Positions 48,501-58,941 of a DNA stretch of 64,000 nt are shown piece after piece. The stretch's first letter is position 1; every line of letters begins with the position of its first letter. The notes below the pieces were generated by a model. It did no database searches and was not told the DNA's origin. It was given only the letters and a program-made list of their open reading frames with translations. Source of the DNA: Byssothecium circinans (Eukaryota > Ascomycota > Dothideomycetes > Pleosporales > Massarinaceae); NCBI GenBank assembly GCA_010015675.1, contig ML976984.1, positions 1,334,082 through 1,398,081 of the forward strand. The letters run 5' to 3'. Position numbers and translations under genes: made by a program.

Positions 48501-49639
48501 CGGGGGAAGCATTGTTCGTACTCTGGCCGTATGTGTCGTCGCACTGGGTTCGTGACCGATGTCAAAAATTCTGCTTCAGTCTCACCCTTTGACGCAATAA
48601 ATCCCAGGCGCTCGAAATACTCGCGAGTAAGCTGCAAGGGGCCGAAGTAGATTAAGTGGCCCTCGTGGAGAATACAGACCTTATCGAACAGCCTAAAAAC
48701 GTTATCGGACGTCTGATAAAGGCTGACGACGACAGCAGTTCCCAAGCGACTACTCCGATCCCTAATGGCGCGCATAAACTGAAGCGAATTAACACTGTCA
48801 AGGCCACGAGTACTGTTATCCCAGCATTGCAGCGAGGAAGAGCATGCCAGCACTTCGGCAATGCTGAGCCTCTTTCGCTCTCCGCCACTGATACCCGGTA
48901 TTTCTTCGTTGCCGACCTTGGTGTCTCTCGTGTGTGACAGTCCCAGCTCCTCGAGAATCTTTTCTGCCTTTTCCCGGGCATTTTTCTTTGATGTACCCCT
49001 CGCCTCGACTGGGATCATAACCGTTTCGCACGTTGTAAGGGTTGGAAAATGTACGTCGAGTTCGGCCTGATAGATGCACTCTCCGCAGGCGCGAGAATCC
49101 ATCTGCGGGGCTGAGATACCTTGGTAGTTGATATAAGCATCTTTCCCGACATCGAAGCCTTTTGTTTCGCCCGCGATGGTGCGAAGTAGGGTTGAGCAGC
49201 CGGCGCCGGGTCGTCCCAAAACAAGAAGCATCTCGCCACTCCTCACTAAACCCTCACAATTTTGCAGTATCTCTACGCGCCTCTTTTGCTTTCTATAACC
49301 CAAAAAGGATAAAGCATACTGAATAAACGCAAGAGGGAAGTTCCCAAAGGTCCTTTGGTAGTCTGTTCGTGTGGCGAAAGCGAAGGCGTTTACCGATCGG
49401 AATGAAACGCCTCTGGATTGCGTGGGTGGTCCTTCGCTGGGTGCCAACGCTGCTTCGCACGCGCTCGCCTTCTCAAACATTTTCATAGACGGATGGAATA
49501 AAAGGCGCCAAAGAATTTCCAGAAGGGAAGAAATAACTCGAAGGCGGAGTTGCGGGTTTATCCTTCGTTCAGACAGCGCGACAGGGCCCGGCAGGATATG
49601 GCTATGCGGCAGTGCATATCCTTGGAAGCGCGGTGTCAA
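45563..49639 (-). pseudogene. PDR-type (ABCG) multidrug ABC transporter, main part
   Basis: Full-size fungal PDR pump (NBD1-TMD1-NBD2-TMD2), an ATP-driven plasma-membrane exporter. Exons: 49639-47559, 47511-47178, 47081-45563; introns of 47 and 96 nt, phases agree. NBD1: Walker A GRPGAGCSTLL (about residue 142), signature GISGGERKRLSIAE, degenerate Walker B WDNSTRGLDS. TMD1 ends VPYMRP, then TGA at 47797-47795 where Trp is usual, continuing LRWFNYVNPVAYTFESL. HLWR-NFGIL spans the first intron. NBD2: GESGAGKTTLL right after the second intron, LNVEQRKRFTIG, LLLFLDEPTSGLDS, CTVHQPS. In TMD2 a one-base loss near 46033 shifts the frame between IIPQF and YEIREGPSKMYSW. Coding stops at AAELVS, where pogo inserted; the end is at 21526-21240. 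The N-terminus looks short for the family, so the true start may lie upstream. Dead gene with three independent lesions. Confidence 0.9.
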
Positions 49640-49928
49640 TCACCCAGTAATACCCAGTAAACAGTGTTCAGGAGCTTCTTGCATGAGCAACGCTGATTGG
49701 CTGAGCTGGACACCCTGTGCCGTGGTCATTATCGACTCTCAGGCGGCACAGTAAACACACCTTGTCTTACCGTTCACGCGGGAGCCTGTTCCACCCTTAA
49801 TTATTGTCTTCGGTCACCGAGGAATGTTGCATACAATGCTCAGTTCGCTAGGGTAATTGCACCCTCGTGCGTTGATGCTTAGATGCATGATTGCGGCGCA
49901 TGCAAAACATTGATTTGATCTTCAAAAA
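49640..49928. other. Intergenic, no gene seen
   Basis: Between the divergent ends of the PDR gene (start at right) and the stop of the SAT4-like gene. Presumably the PDR promoter or missing N-terminal exon. No open frame with family resemblance. Confidence 0.4.
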
Positions 49929-51199
49929 TCACACGCGCTTGTACATCGCCTCCGGAGACTGCAGGGGCTCCCCGTCTTCGCTTTCTCGAAAAATGCCACT
50001 CGTCGTCGTTTCCAAATTCGTCGTCTTGCCGTTGTCGTTGATGAATGTTCTCAATCCCGTGATCGTGCCGCCCGGTATCTGACACTGGAGACCGAAGCTA
50101 GAATCGTCCTCGGTGTCTTCAGGGCGTTTAAGAAATTTTTGTCGAAACCTCTGCGCAAAATGGCTTCTTGGAGTGGACCATTTTGCAGAATTGCGCGCAG
50201 CACGTTGGACAAAGAACGTCCTGAATGCTGTGGCCGAAAAAACCGTAATGCCGATGCAGACTTCGACATATTGCCAGTACACTCCCCAGACTACGTCCAC
50301 AGTTTGCTGTTTAGGAATCTTCAAGCCGACCACACGAATGAGAGTAACCGCAATCGTCATAACTGACAAGCAGAGAGACATTCCTAGGAATATCTTGGTG
50401 CGTAGAGGAACCTTGATACGATGCAGAATGATAACTGGGATGCTGATGACTAGAAAAGAGTCAGCGAAGCCTTTTGAACGCATGTGGAATAGCCAACTTA
50501 CTCAAAAGGTCTGAGGCAATGTTGAGCGAGATCAAGGTCGCGGCAATGGCGATAGTCTTGGGGAACTTATCTCCCTGAGCGCAAGTCACTTCAGCTTCAG
50601 TCAGTACGCGGTTCTTTTGATCAAAATCAACGACTCACAAGCTCGCTCGTCAAAATAAGGGCAAGACACAATTTCCATCGGCACGCCACCAGCCCACGTA
50701 AGAACGGTGAAGACAACAACAGCCCACCAGTACCAGCGAAGTCTACTCGCCGGAGTGATCAGTGCGCCGAAAAACAACAAGAAGCTAAGCTTGACCATGG
50801 AGAGAGCAGTCCAAGACAACACCAATGCAATATCGCTTAGTTTGTGGAGACGCAAAGTTTTTGGTATGATGGCTGCGGAATCCAAGTCTGGAGTAATGTT
50901 ACCCATAAGAAGGCTCTGGGCAAAATACATGTCATCGACGAAGCTGAACCAAAGGCCCAAGCAGGTGCAGAGCAGCAGGATAGCAATTGCCAACAAGGCA
51001 TCATCCAAGGACAGCCGCCGCTGGTAGTATAGTCGCACTGTGAAGCGGGACAAAGCCGAGAGTACTGCCAGCACGAAGAGTGCCAACAACGAGCCCTAAC
51101 GCAACATCAGCTCTGTGAGTTTATGAAAAAGTAAATGTGCAATCGACTTACGTCTTCTGCTCGTCGGGAAATTCTGCCAGCGTTGTCGTAGGGAGCCAT
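49929..51199 (-). CDS. SAT4/rhodopsin-domain integral membrane protein, four exons, intact
   Basis: Exons 51199-51152, 51095-50639, 50588-50502, 50449-49929; introns 56, 50 and 52 nt with GT...AG and agreeing phases; 370 codons plus stop. Start chosen at ATG 51199 (MAPYDNAGRISRR). Seven hydrophobic segments can be followed, including LFVLAVLSALSRFTVRLYY, DDALLAIAILLLCTCLGLW, WYWWAVVVFTVLTWAGG, and IASDLLIISIPVII across the last intron. The DD after the second segment, the CPYF before a Cys loop and the SDLLI..IP motif are typical of the fungal rhodopsin/SAT4 family, which includes PTH11-like receptors. The cytoplasmic tail is polar. No lesion seen. Ligand unknown. It lies directly behind the PDR gene on the same strand. 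Confidence 0.88.
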
Positions 51200-52406
51200 G
51201 ACTGAATACAGTTGTGATGTTTGAGCTGGAGTGAAGGATGCTGACGTTACAACCAAAAGCCCTCAAGCGACAGTCCACAATGTTTAGCTGCTTCGCAAGC
51301 TGCCTGATGTGTTGTCATCCAAGCATCCAAGCTGAGGCACAGTCGCGATACGCCGTAGCCTAGCGTCCACTTCCATGTTATCTCGGGCCTAGGTCTTGAT
51401 AGCGTTCTCACAGTAATTGATGAAAACCCCGCTGCACCTTCAAGGGCACCCTGTACGTACTCGATTTTCAGTCCCCTCGATTTACCTCCGCAACATGGGA
51501 TGGGAGGCACAACCCCTTCGACCAATACAATTACATGTACTAACGCCTTGGGCAAATTCGCTCCGGGGCCAAAACTGCTGCATTAGATTAACTCGAAAAT
51601 GATATTCGCCGGTGGCGCGCTGATGCCCGCGGAAGGCGTCTTTAGCGTGTGGCGCCGCTTCGGCCCGTTATCGCTTCTGCCGCTAAGCTGCAAGCATACC
51701 GAGCGAAGCGAGGTAGTGCGGTTCTGGCACTGCGACGACCTGAGCGCCAAAATACGTCTACGTCGGCTTTACGATTCGAGACAACTTTCGCTCCCATCAT
51801 GAATTTCGCGTCGTGTCCTAACGAAACTTGATCTTGTGGAGACTATACCTTCCGCCTCCTAGAATGCACATGCCTAGAGGATTCATCCCGTGTGAAGCAA
51901 GATATTAGTAATACCCGCTACAAACTTGGCCCTCCTGGCCCTCCATCCACTCGCGATGGCCACAACTCCAGCTACGCTATACGCTTGAGGCATGTATTAA
52001 AGCCCTTATGGATAATGCAGCCACAATGCTAAATGTAAATCTCCACAACATGCTGCACTAGCAGGTATAGATAAATAATGTATGCTTTGCCGTCCCTAAT
52101 CCTAATCTTAATGCGTGATAATGCAGTAACGTGAGACTTCTGTGGTCGTTGTTGATGGTCTAGGAGAGACAGCCCCGGGAAATAAGCTATTAAAACTTGC
52201 GTTACCATTAAATTCCAGCGATTAGAGGAGTTACTAGGGACTGAATCACCCGTGGATGAGCTTTGAGGACCATAGTAGCAGCCTCTTGGTACATAAAGAG
52301 GAAGCGCTAGGCCCGAAACAGGCTAGTGCGGACGCTTGTACAATACTTGCATGTGCTGTTTTCGATACCTTCATCAACGTACAATTCCCATCAGCACTCG
52401 ATAATT
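51200..52406. other. Intergenic with one dispersed-repeat copy
   Basis: Promoter side of both the SAT4-like gene (left) and the gene starting at 52407 (right). Apart from the dispersed repeat at 51861-51973, no feature is convincing. 51600-51780 is GC-rich with an open frame but no family resemblance. Confidence 0.45.
51861..51973 (+). repeat. Short dispersed element S1, copy 1
   Basis: About 113 bp, nearly identical to 57895-58010 (differs by a 3-bp gap and a few bases). Landmarks: GCACATGCCTAGAGGATTC, GGCCCTCCTGGCCCTCC, CGCGATGGCCACAACTCC. No clear target duplication around this copy. Confidence 0.8.
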
Positions 52407-53709
52407 ATGCGAATTGACAGCTTGCCACAGACTCCTCCGGAGGATTGTAAGGTTCCTCACCACCAGTATAAAATAACGCAGCTAACGGCTTCGATCGCAG
52501 TGCCCTTTCCTACAACTCCCGCGAGGGAGCGCTCAATCGAGGACATGTCGGCAGCATACAAAGCAGCGAAGAAGCAGCTGGAGGCTTTCGCGGCCCTACA
52601 GCCTAGGCGCCTGGCATTCGGAGCCGACATGTTGTTTATGGCGAATGCCACAGCGGAGGGGTTTGACCCACAGAGGACGCCTGGTGCACCTGATAGAATT
52701 GGCTTATATGAACCAGCAACGCCGATACAGCCTGAGTCTCGGACACTTCGGCGCACGTCGCGATTTTCCAATTCTCCGTCGCGAAGTTCTCCCAATGCCT
52801 CGTCAACGCGATATGCCACCGGTACCCGATCCATGGGGACATCGGAGCCCGTCTCGAGCGTCGACATCCAGTGGCAGCTCTGGCGGAAAACGTCCCAGCT
52901 TGGGATACAGTCCACAAGACGACAATGACTACGATGTTTCGCACCGTTCACCCTCGTTCGCGGGCTCAGATGACGGATTGCACGGCCTGAGTAATGAATT
53001 TGCTTCGTTCGGACGACATGCAAAGCTGCCGCGACTCGACAATCCGCCGGTATTTACTCCACCTTACATGCCTACTTTCGCACATTCCCCGACGCCTACG
53101 CCTCCGCGGCCTGTCAGCGGTAAGCCCAAAGTAAAGAGGAAGGCCGTGCTGGTAGGTCCACAAAAGGAATCCAGATCCATTCGAACAGCACCGGAAATCC
53201 CCATTGTCATTCGAAGTGAGAACAATAGGAGCTGGCATGCTGTGGACAAAGATGGGTTGCATAAGGACTTGTGGCCAATGCTGGAAGCAGCAAGCCTGGA
53301 GGTGAGGACTAAGCAGCCAGCTAGGTTTCCGAGCGTCAGTTATAGCGACTCCGCCGATCCCAAGGCCACGTGTCCCCGTTGCAAATTGGTACTCGAAATG
53401 AGCTGTTCTCGCAAAGACGACTCAGAACATGATCACTGTACAAATGCGTCGATTCCTTGCGCAAGGTTCATACTCGAAAATCATGAGGTCAAGCTTGGAT
53501 TTGTACCTCTCAAGGAAAATAACCGAAATGGTGGCTATGGAGACTTGCCATTCTGGGTCAAGAACGCGGTATCCGCGCAAGCCAATCAACCGCAACATGC
53601 GATGGATGTTGATGATGCGGAGGTAGCTGATGATGCGGAGGTAGCTGATGATGCGGAGGCAGCTGATGATGCGGACAAGACGGCATCTCAAGTGTCTCAA
53701 GAGCTATGA
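52407..53709 (+). CDS. Uncharacterised protein with CPRC zinc-like motif, probable frameshift
   Basis: ATG 52407 opens MRIDSLPQTPPEDCK; this frame holds MSAAYKAAKKQLEAFAALQ and runs to 52928. A second frame, open from 52645 to 53709, carries the rest (SPSRASTSSGSSGGKRPS, APEIPIVIRSENNRSW, TCPRCKLVLEMSC...HDHC, a possible zinc site, and LPFWVKNA). The switch lies at about 52780-52860; no GT...AG intron fits well, so a frameshift is likelier. The protein is Ser/Pro-rich in the middle and ends with an acidic repeat (DDAEVA) encoded by an 18-bp tandem repeat. I do not recognise the family. Confidence 0.5.
53608..53675 (+). repeat. 18-bp coding tandem repeat
   Basis: Nearly four copies of GATGATGCGGAGGTAGCT, encoding DDAEVA near the C-terminus of the preceding gene. 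Being a multiple of three, length changes keep the frame. Confidence 0.9.
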
Positions 53710-53777
53710 TGGATACACTCCATTCCCATGCTCGTACTTGGTAGCGGCCGGACATCATGCCCTGGAGTTGTTTGGTA

Positions 53778-53820
53778 AGCTAGCCGACCGGGTAGCTGGC
53801 CACCCGTGGATGCTGGCCAC
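53778..53820 (+). repeat. Left inverted repeat of the compact pogo element
   Basis: 43 bp, perfect inverted match to 55531-55573, preceded by TA. Confidence 0.93.
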
Positions 53821-53879
53821 CCCTCAGAAATCGGCCACCCCTCAGAAAATCGTGATATCTCAACACCCACCCTACCAAA

Positions 53880-55478
53880 ATGGATCCCCGTGAAGCAGCT
53901 ATACAAGCAGCTATTAGCGACGTTATTTCTGGAGTTTTTCCTAGTCAACGAGCTGCTGCAAAGGCGTACAAGATCCCACGAAGCACGCTTGCTGCGCGTC
54001 TACGCGGTACGCAAAGCAACCAAAACAGCCACGTATACCAGCAGCGATTGACTCCACAACAAGAGGAGTTTCTCGTACGATGGATCCTTGAAGAAGACGC
54101 ACGCGCTTTTCCTCCCTCCCACACGCGCGCGCGAGAAATGGCGAATCGAATCCTGCGGATGAATAGAGACGACAATCCTGTTAGCAAACATTAGATATCC
54201 TACTTTATTAAGCGTAACCCACGCGTCGCATCTGTTATGGGTAGAAAGATAGAGGCCTCACGGGCTGAGGCAGCAACACAGGAGCAGATACGCGGGTTTC
54301 TTCAGCACTATAAGAGGCTGCGCGCAGAGCTAGGTATACAGGCTAAGGATACATAGAATATGGATAAGACTAGGAAGGCCCTAGGTGTATGTGCAAACAC
54401 TAGAGTACTCGCAAGTAGTTAGAAAAAGAAGGCTTATTATCAGTCTCTAGAGAATCGCGAGTGGGCATCTATAATTGAGTGCGTATCAGCTACGGGCAAG
54501 AAACTACGCTGCGTAGTGATATTTAAGGGCTAGAACTTATAGACTACCTAGTTTCCTACGACTATTCCAGACTAGCTTTATACAACCTCACAGAACGGCT
54601 AGACATCTAATGCGATTAGAACTGAGTGGCTACGGCGCGTGTTTCTACCTGATACAGCTCCCTTACGCGATCATTGGAGGATACTCATCCTAGATGGCCA
54701 CGGTAGCTATGTTGACCTAGAATTCCTATAGCTCTATAAATAGAATAAAGTTTATCTTCTATTTCTACCTGCTTATTCCTCGCACGTCCTACAGCCTCTA
54801 GATCTCTTAGTTTTCTTAGTAGTAAAGCGTTTCTATCAGTAACAGATTTAAGAACTATCCTACCTTAACGACGTAGCACCTATTAAAAAGGAACGTTTTA
54901 TTACTGCCTACTACGCAGCTAGAGAGAAAGGGATTACTAAGAGAATCGTACGAGCTAGATGGGCTACTGTAGGCATCTGTCTATTAAATATTAAGCGGGT
55001 AGTTAACTCCTCTTAAGTAGCTTAGAGGCCTATTACGCCACCTCATCAGAACTAACCTTAACCTGCTTAGAGCTATCTATCTACCCCCCACGGACCTCGC
55101 GATCTTTTTATAGCTTAGCGAGAGCTACACGGAAGGCAGAGAATCCATCGCGAGGCTCATCAGCTTATTGAAAAAGCAGGCAAAGCAATTGCCTTTGCAA
55201 ATACACACGCAGCGCTGCTGGAAATAGAGAACAAAAGACTACACAGTTAACTTGAGGCCCTTAAGCCTCAACAGCCACGAAAGAGAATACGGGTAGACCT
55301 AAATTAACGCTTTGCAGATATAGATACAATCATGATAGCAAAACAGGCAGCAGATCTTTTAGCGTTACAAAACAACGACAAAGCAGCAGAAAAAGAAGCA
55401 GAGAGAGCAGCAGCTGAAACAGCAGCTGAAACAGCAGCTAAAACTCTTCAATCTATGTGTACAGAGTGGCAATTGTAA
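53880..55478 (+). pseudogene. pogo transposase with nonsense mutations, no frameshift
   Basis: One frame from ATG 53880 (MDPREAAIQAAISDV) to TAA 55476-55478, 532 codons, normal for the family. The N-terminal helix-turn-helix of the pipsqueak type (RAAAKAYKIPRSTLAARL) is intact up to the first stop at 54192, followed by CENP-B-like sequence, then the DDE domain: NMDKTRKALG (family NMDETG), LILDGHGSYVD, and HVLQPLDLLVF. The C-terminal helical tail (KEAERAAAETAAETAA) is Ala/Glu-rich. Stops are nearly all TAG or TAA. The family's Glu after NMD is Lys, a G-to-A change. Inactive, though the first 104 codons could still give a DNA-binding fragment. Confidence 0.87.
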
Positions 55479-55530
55479 CTAGGTTGACTGAAATAAACAC
55501 GATTTTCTGAGGGGTGGCCGATTTCGTGAT

Positions 55531-55573
55531 GTGGCCAGCATCCACGGGTGGCCAGCTACCCGGTCGGCTAGCT
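55531..55573 (-). repeat. Right inverted repeat of the compact pogo element
   Basis: 43 bp, perfect inverted match to 53778-53820, followed by TA. Confidence 0.93.
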
Positions 55574-55789
55574 TAGCGACGAGTCTGATTAGGCGAGACA
55601 CTAGTCGTTTTGGTAGCGATCGTCTCTGCTACGTTTACATATTCGAGCAATCAAAACGAATAAAGACTTCATACTTGCATGATTGATAACCTTACTGAGC
55701 GATTCTTTGCGCATATGTAAAATCGGCAGGACTAGATAGGGGCAGCGGTAGCGGAGCGCGAGGTGAAAGCGTATGGGTGGGTCTAACAA

Positions 55790-56200
55790 CTAGCTAGGTT
55801 GTCCATGAGCGTAGCCATTGGAATCAAACACTTGGATGATGAGAATGACAGGCCCGCCCAGCGAGAACGTTCAAGAATGTTGTTTTGCCGGCTACACTTC
55901 CTCATGGTTTGGGAATACGAAACGACATTTTCGAAACCCTTCTTACACGAAAATGGTACGGGTAGGAAAGAGAGGAACACACTTACCATAAGAGCTGTAA
56001 GAGCGCTATGTTTGATCTACCCATCAACTTCATGTAGGAGCCTTTTATATACTTTTCCTGCCTTCATGTGGAACGTCATTTTGTTCTAGCAAAGTGCTAC
56101 CTCCCATGGTTGCTGCTTATTCTAGCTTAGTCAGTGTCATTCTGCCTGGGCGACACGAGGATGAAACTCGGCTGATGCAGTCTTGCGATCGTTGGCGGAG
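55790..56200 (-). pseudogene. Fragment of a second PDR ABC transporter, NBD2 region with intron
   Basis: About 400 bp collinear with 46960-47410 of the main PDR gene, including the Walker A side (NILERSRWAG, cf. NVLAGRAAVG), the intron donor side (CACACTTACC on the plus strand) and the intron interior (CCTTCTTACACG...AAAGAGAGGAACA). Substitutions and small gaps are many. No flanking NBD or membrane part is present. The intron is kept, so it is a DNA-level duplicate, not a retrocopy. Confidence 0.8.
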
Positions 56201-56863
56201 GTCCCAATCGCTAGCTGACAAACTACCTGGAACTTTAGGGACGTCGACGCTACCTGGTACTTCACTCCTCAACTGTACCTCACTTCACTCCCGCCTCCAC
56301 GACATTATGCGGCAGAGGTCATGCGTGCAAAGAGCTATTGAGATATGTACCCCCATCCCCAGATGGAATTTAGCGCATTCAGATGGATCGAACCACCCAA
56401 CACACAGAGAGAGAGTTCGGATTCGCACTAGAGTCGATCAATAGACGCAATAGTGTTTGAAAAAGAGATATATGAGAAAAAAGGCGTAGAATTGTATTCA
56501 TCCATGTATCTAGTAAGGATGGTCACTTTTTTACAGAGTGCCCAGCATCACACCCGCATGTGGCACTGGGGCAACAGAGACGTCACCTGATTGACCTTCA
56601 CGGCGAACATGAGCACAGAGAACCCCAGATAGCGAGCAATAATCGTTGATCGAAAACATGGCCTAAGCTAAAAAAAAATACAGAGAGGAGAAACAGAAGC
56701 AAGGAAGAAAAGGGAGGCTAGTCCAACTTTACCCTATTGCTACCCTCAGCGACGAAAGCCGACTGTTCGCCCGTGGGAGGCACACCAGTTCCCACCAAAC
56801 CAGGGGAGTTACCATGGGTAGAGTTAGTAGCCTCTACCGCTTCACCAGCGGTATTGGGGGGAC
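56201..56863. other. No gene seen
   Basis: About 660 bp without a convincing open frame. It contains an A-rich stretch near 56670 and a purine-rich stretch near 56690-56710. Confidence 0.45.
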
Positions 56864-57010
56864 CCTTCACCACATTGGACGCGACATTAGAGGGATGGAT
56901 GATCCTTCATCGCATTAGACGCGACATTAGAGGGAGAATCCTTCATCGCATTGGACGCGACATTTGAGGGAGAATCCTTCATCGCATTGGACGCGACGTT
57001 AGAAGGAAGG
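56864..57010 (-). repeat. 36-bp minisatellite, possibly coding
   Basis: Four units of about 36 bp (CCTTCATCGCATTGGACGCG start); the first unit is 3-4 bp longer. Read on the minus strand the units encode the 12-residue repeat NVASNAMKDSPS without stops, just downstream of the gene at 57063-58640 but in another frame than its stop codon. Confidence 0.85.
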
Positions 57011-57062
57011 TCATGACTAAGTTCCGTCGTGTTTGTTCTCACGACATTTTGAACGATCGCAA

Positions 57063-58640
57063 CTAACGTTCACTGCGCTCCAACGTGTTTTTCAGTCCAT
57101 TCACCTCCTGCCCCAGTCCATCGATGTCACGTTTGATCTCGGCTAGCTCGTGTGTGTCTTCATTTCCATTTGGGATACGCTTGTGCCATTCGTTCTCGAG
57201 CTTGCCAATGCGGGTGCGATACTTGTCGAGAATCGCAATACAGCCCTCACATCCGGTTTTAAGCTGCTGGAATTTTGTTCCAAGGCGCCCATCACAGAGC
57301 AAATTGATGCGCATCGCGTCCGACCTCCAATTATCAAGAATAGGAGTGAATTCCATGACGGTACGGATGACCTTGGTACCGAAAGTCATCGTGTCATTTT
57401 CGAATTCTTCACACACATCCAATCCAAGATCACTTCGCCAGGGCGAGTGCGTCAACGTAGCAATGGTGATGTAGGCCATTGTGATCTGCCCCGGTTCTCC
57501 AATTATACAAACCACATGATCGTGGAATTTGTATCGTCGATGTGGATAGAAGACTTCAAAGAAGGCCTGCACCAGACGGTCGCACCTGGTTTGATGTCCA
57601 CAATTATGGTGATTGATGCTGATGGGGCCTAGTTTAGCACAGCCGGTGAATGTCATGGGCACAGGGAGAGGATCGGAATCTTTGAGGTCGAGACCTGTCA
57701 ATGCCATGCCTTTGGCCCAGACCATGAGATCCTCTGAACCCTCAACGGAGCAGTGATCCTCCTCAGTCCGGTTCAGCGCCCAGGACTTATCCATCGCTTG
57801 TTCGACCAAATTTATCTTCGAATGGTCGTACGGGAGACCTTTGTCGTGGTATGATGCTGTAAAGTCACTAAGCTCCCTTGTCTCGCGAGCATGTGAGAAG
57901 CACATGCCTAGAGGATTCATCCCGTGTGAAGCAAGCAGATATTAGTAATAACCGCTACAAAATTGGCCCTCCTGGCCCTCCATCCACTCGCGATGGCCAC
58001 AACTCCAGCTCCCTTGTCTCGGCAACCGTGGGCGGACAACCGTTTTCATCTCCGACAATGCGGACAAAAATTGCCGGATGTTCCAGAGACTGAAGCTTCG
58101 CGTTGTTCAAGTAGCTTCTCAGCTCGCCGTCGCGTCGATTCTGTCGGTCGTTGAGATACGCATGGGCAAGGTTACCTGCTGCAAGTAATCGAACAACTTC
58201 CTCAGGCATAGAGCACAGCGTCAGCGAAGAGAGTCCGTAAAACATGGGCCGAATTAGGCTTCATTGACGTCAGCTGTGTTGTTCTGATAGGATTGTCAAA
58301 AGTATTGTACGTACGCTACATGTTCTGGCTGGACGAAGCCGTCTGCTTCCGCAAACTTGTGAGTCCAAATGGCCTCCATGAGAGGTAGGTAGCCCTGTTG
58401 CGGAACGACTTGCACTTTGCTGACAATGCTCCCGTGCCCCGCTGCCAGCAACAAGGACCGGCTTTGCTCGATTACTGAGACGGAAAACATTTGTATGCGC
58501 CTCTCGCACCTTTCCAGCTTGTTGCATACGATACCAATCACTTCTGTGCAGAGATAGTGGCAGACTCGCGGTTCTGTAGCTCGCGGAGCTTGACAGCATT
58601 TGGGCTCATTGATATAGTGACGAGATCGCCCCGGAGGCAC
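57063..58640 (-). CDS. Uncharacterised protein, split by a short repeat insertion
   Basis: Exon 1 58640-58315 (MPPGRSRHYINEPK) joins through a 56-nt intron (GTACGT...CTGAC...GAAG, 58314-58259) to LIRPMFYGLSSLTL. Coding then continues to TVAETREL at 58007. There a 136-bp segment with a duplicated 14-bp end interrupts it, and the reading resumes with SDFTASYHDKGLPY after the second copy. The last 270 codons run to TAG 57063, with Cys/His pairs (INHHNCGHQTRC) and a C-terminal coiled coil. As 136 is not a multiple of three, the gene is broken unless the segment is spliced out; no good donor is seen. Family not recognised. Confidence 0.55.
57885..58006. mobile_element. Short dispersed element S1, copy 2, inside a gene
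   Basis: 122 bp between two copies of AGCTCCCTTGTCTC (57871-57884 and 58007-58020). Nearly all of it recurs at 51861-51973. Removing it plus one repeat restores an uninterrupted frame across the junction. Size and duplication fit a SINE-like or introner-like insertion, but no terminal structure identifies the class. Confidence 0.65.
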
Positions 58641-58900
58641 ACGTCAATGATTTTCCGATCCTAGGTTGGTTCGTGAGTATAAAGGACAGCTAGTTGTCAA
58701 TATCCTGGCGTTGCCCGCAGACATGACAGGGACGGATGTAGAATCTCGCCTGATTGTGATTAAACTTCACACAGGCGGCGTGTTTGTTAAAGAATGCGGT
58801 TATGTGAGTATCCACGGCCGTGAGCTCATATTGCTCCATATTGTTGGCAAACAAGAGGAGGTTGTAGAGGTGTAGAGAATGTGTGGCACTACAACCTCGT

Positions 58901-58941
58901 TTTCCCTAAAATAGGGTATCTAACACCCTATTTTAGGGAAA
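58901..58941. repeat. Perfect 17-bp hairpin with CCCTAAAATAGGG core
   Basis: Left arm 58901-58917, 7-nt loop ATCTAAC, right arm 58925-58941. A third near copy (ACCCTACTTTAGGGAAA) lies at 58967-58983. It could be the core of a small inverted-repeat element or a structured regulatory site. Confidence 0.85.

Larger units (their letters stand above)
53778..55573 (+). mobile_element. Compact pogo/Fot-like DNA transposon
   Basis: 1796 bp between TA dinucleotides (53776-53777 and 55574-55575). Perfect 43-bp inverted repeats at the ends (start AGCTAGCCGACCGGG), extended to about 76 bp with one small mismatch block; they contain repeated GGCCACCC motifs. One transposase frame fills the interior. The family differs from the large pogo at 21529: terminal repeats do not match. 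It inserted 68 bp after the stop of the upstream gene. Confidence 0.93.

Noticed and set aside
57885..58006. Calling the S1 insertion an ordinary intron
   Set aside because: No standard donor is present, the ends are direct repeats, and a second copy exists elsewhere; insertion is better supported.
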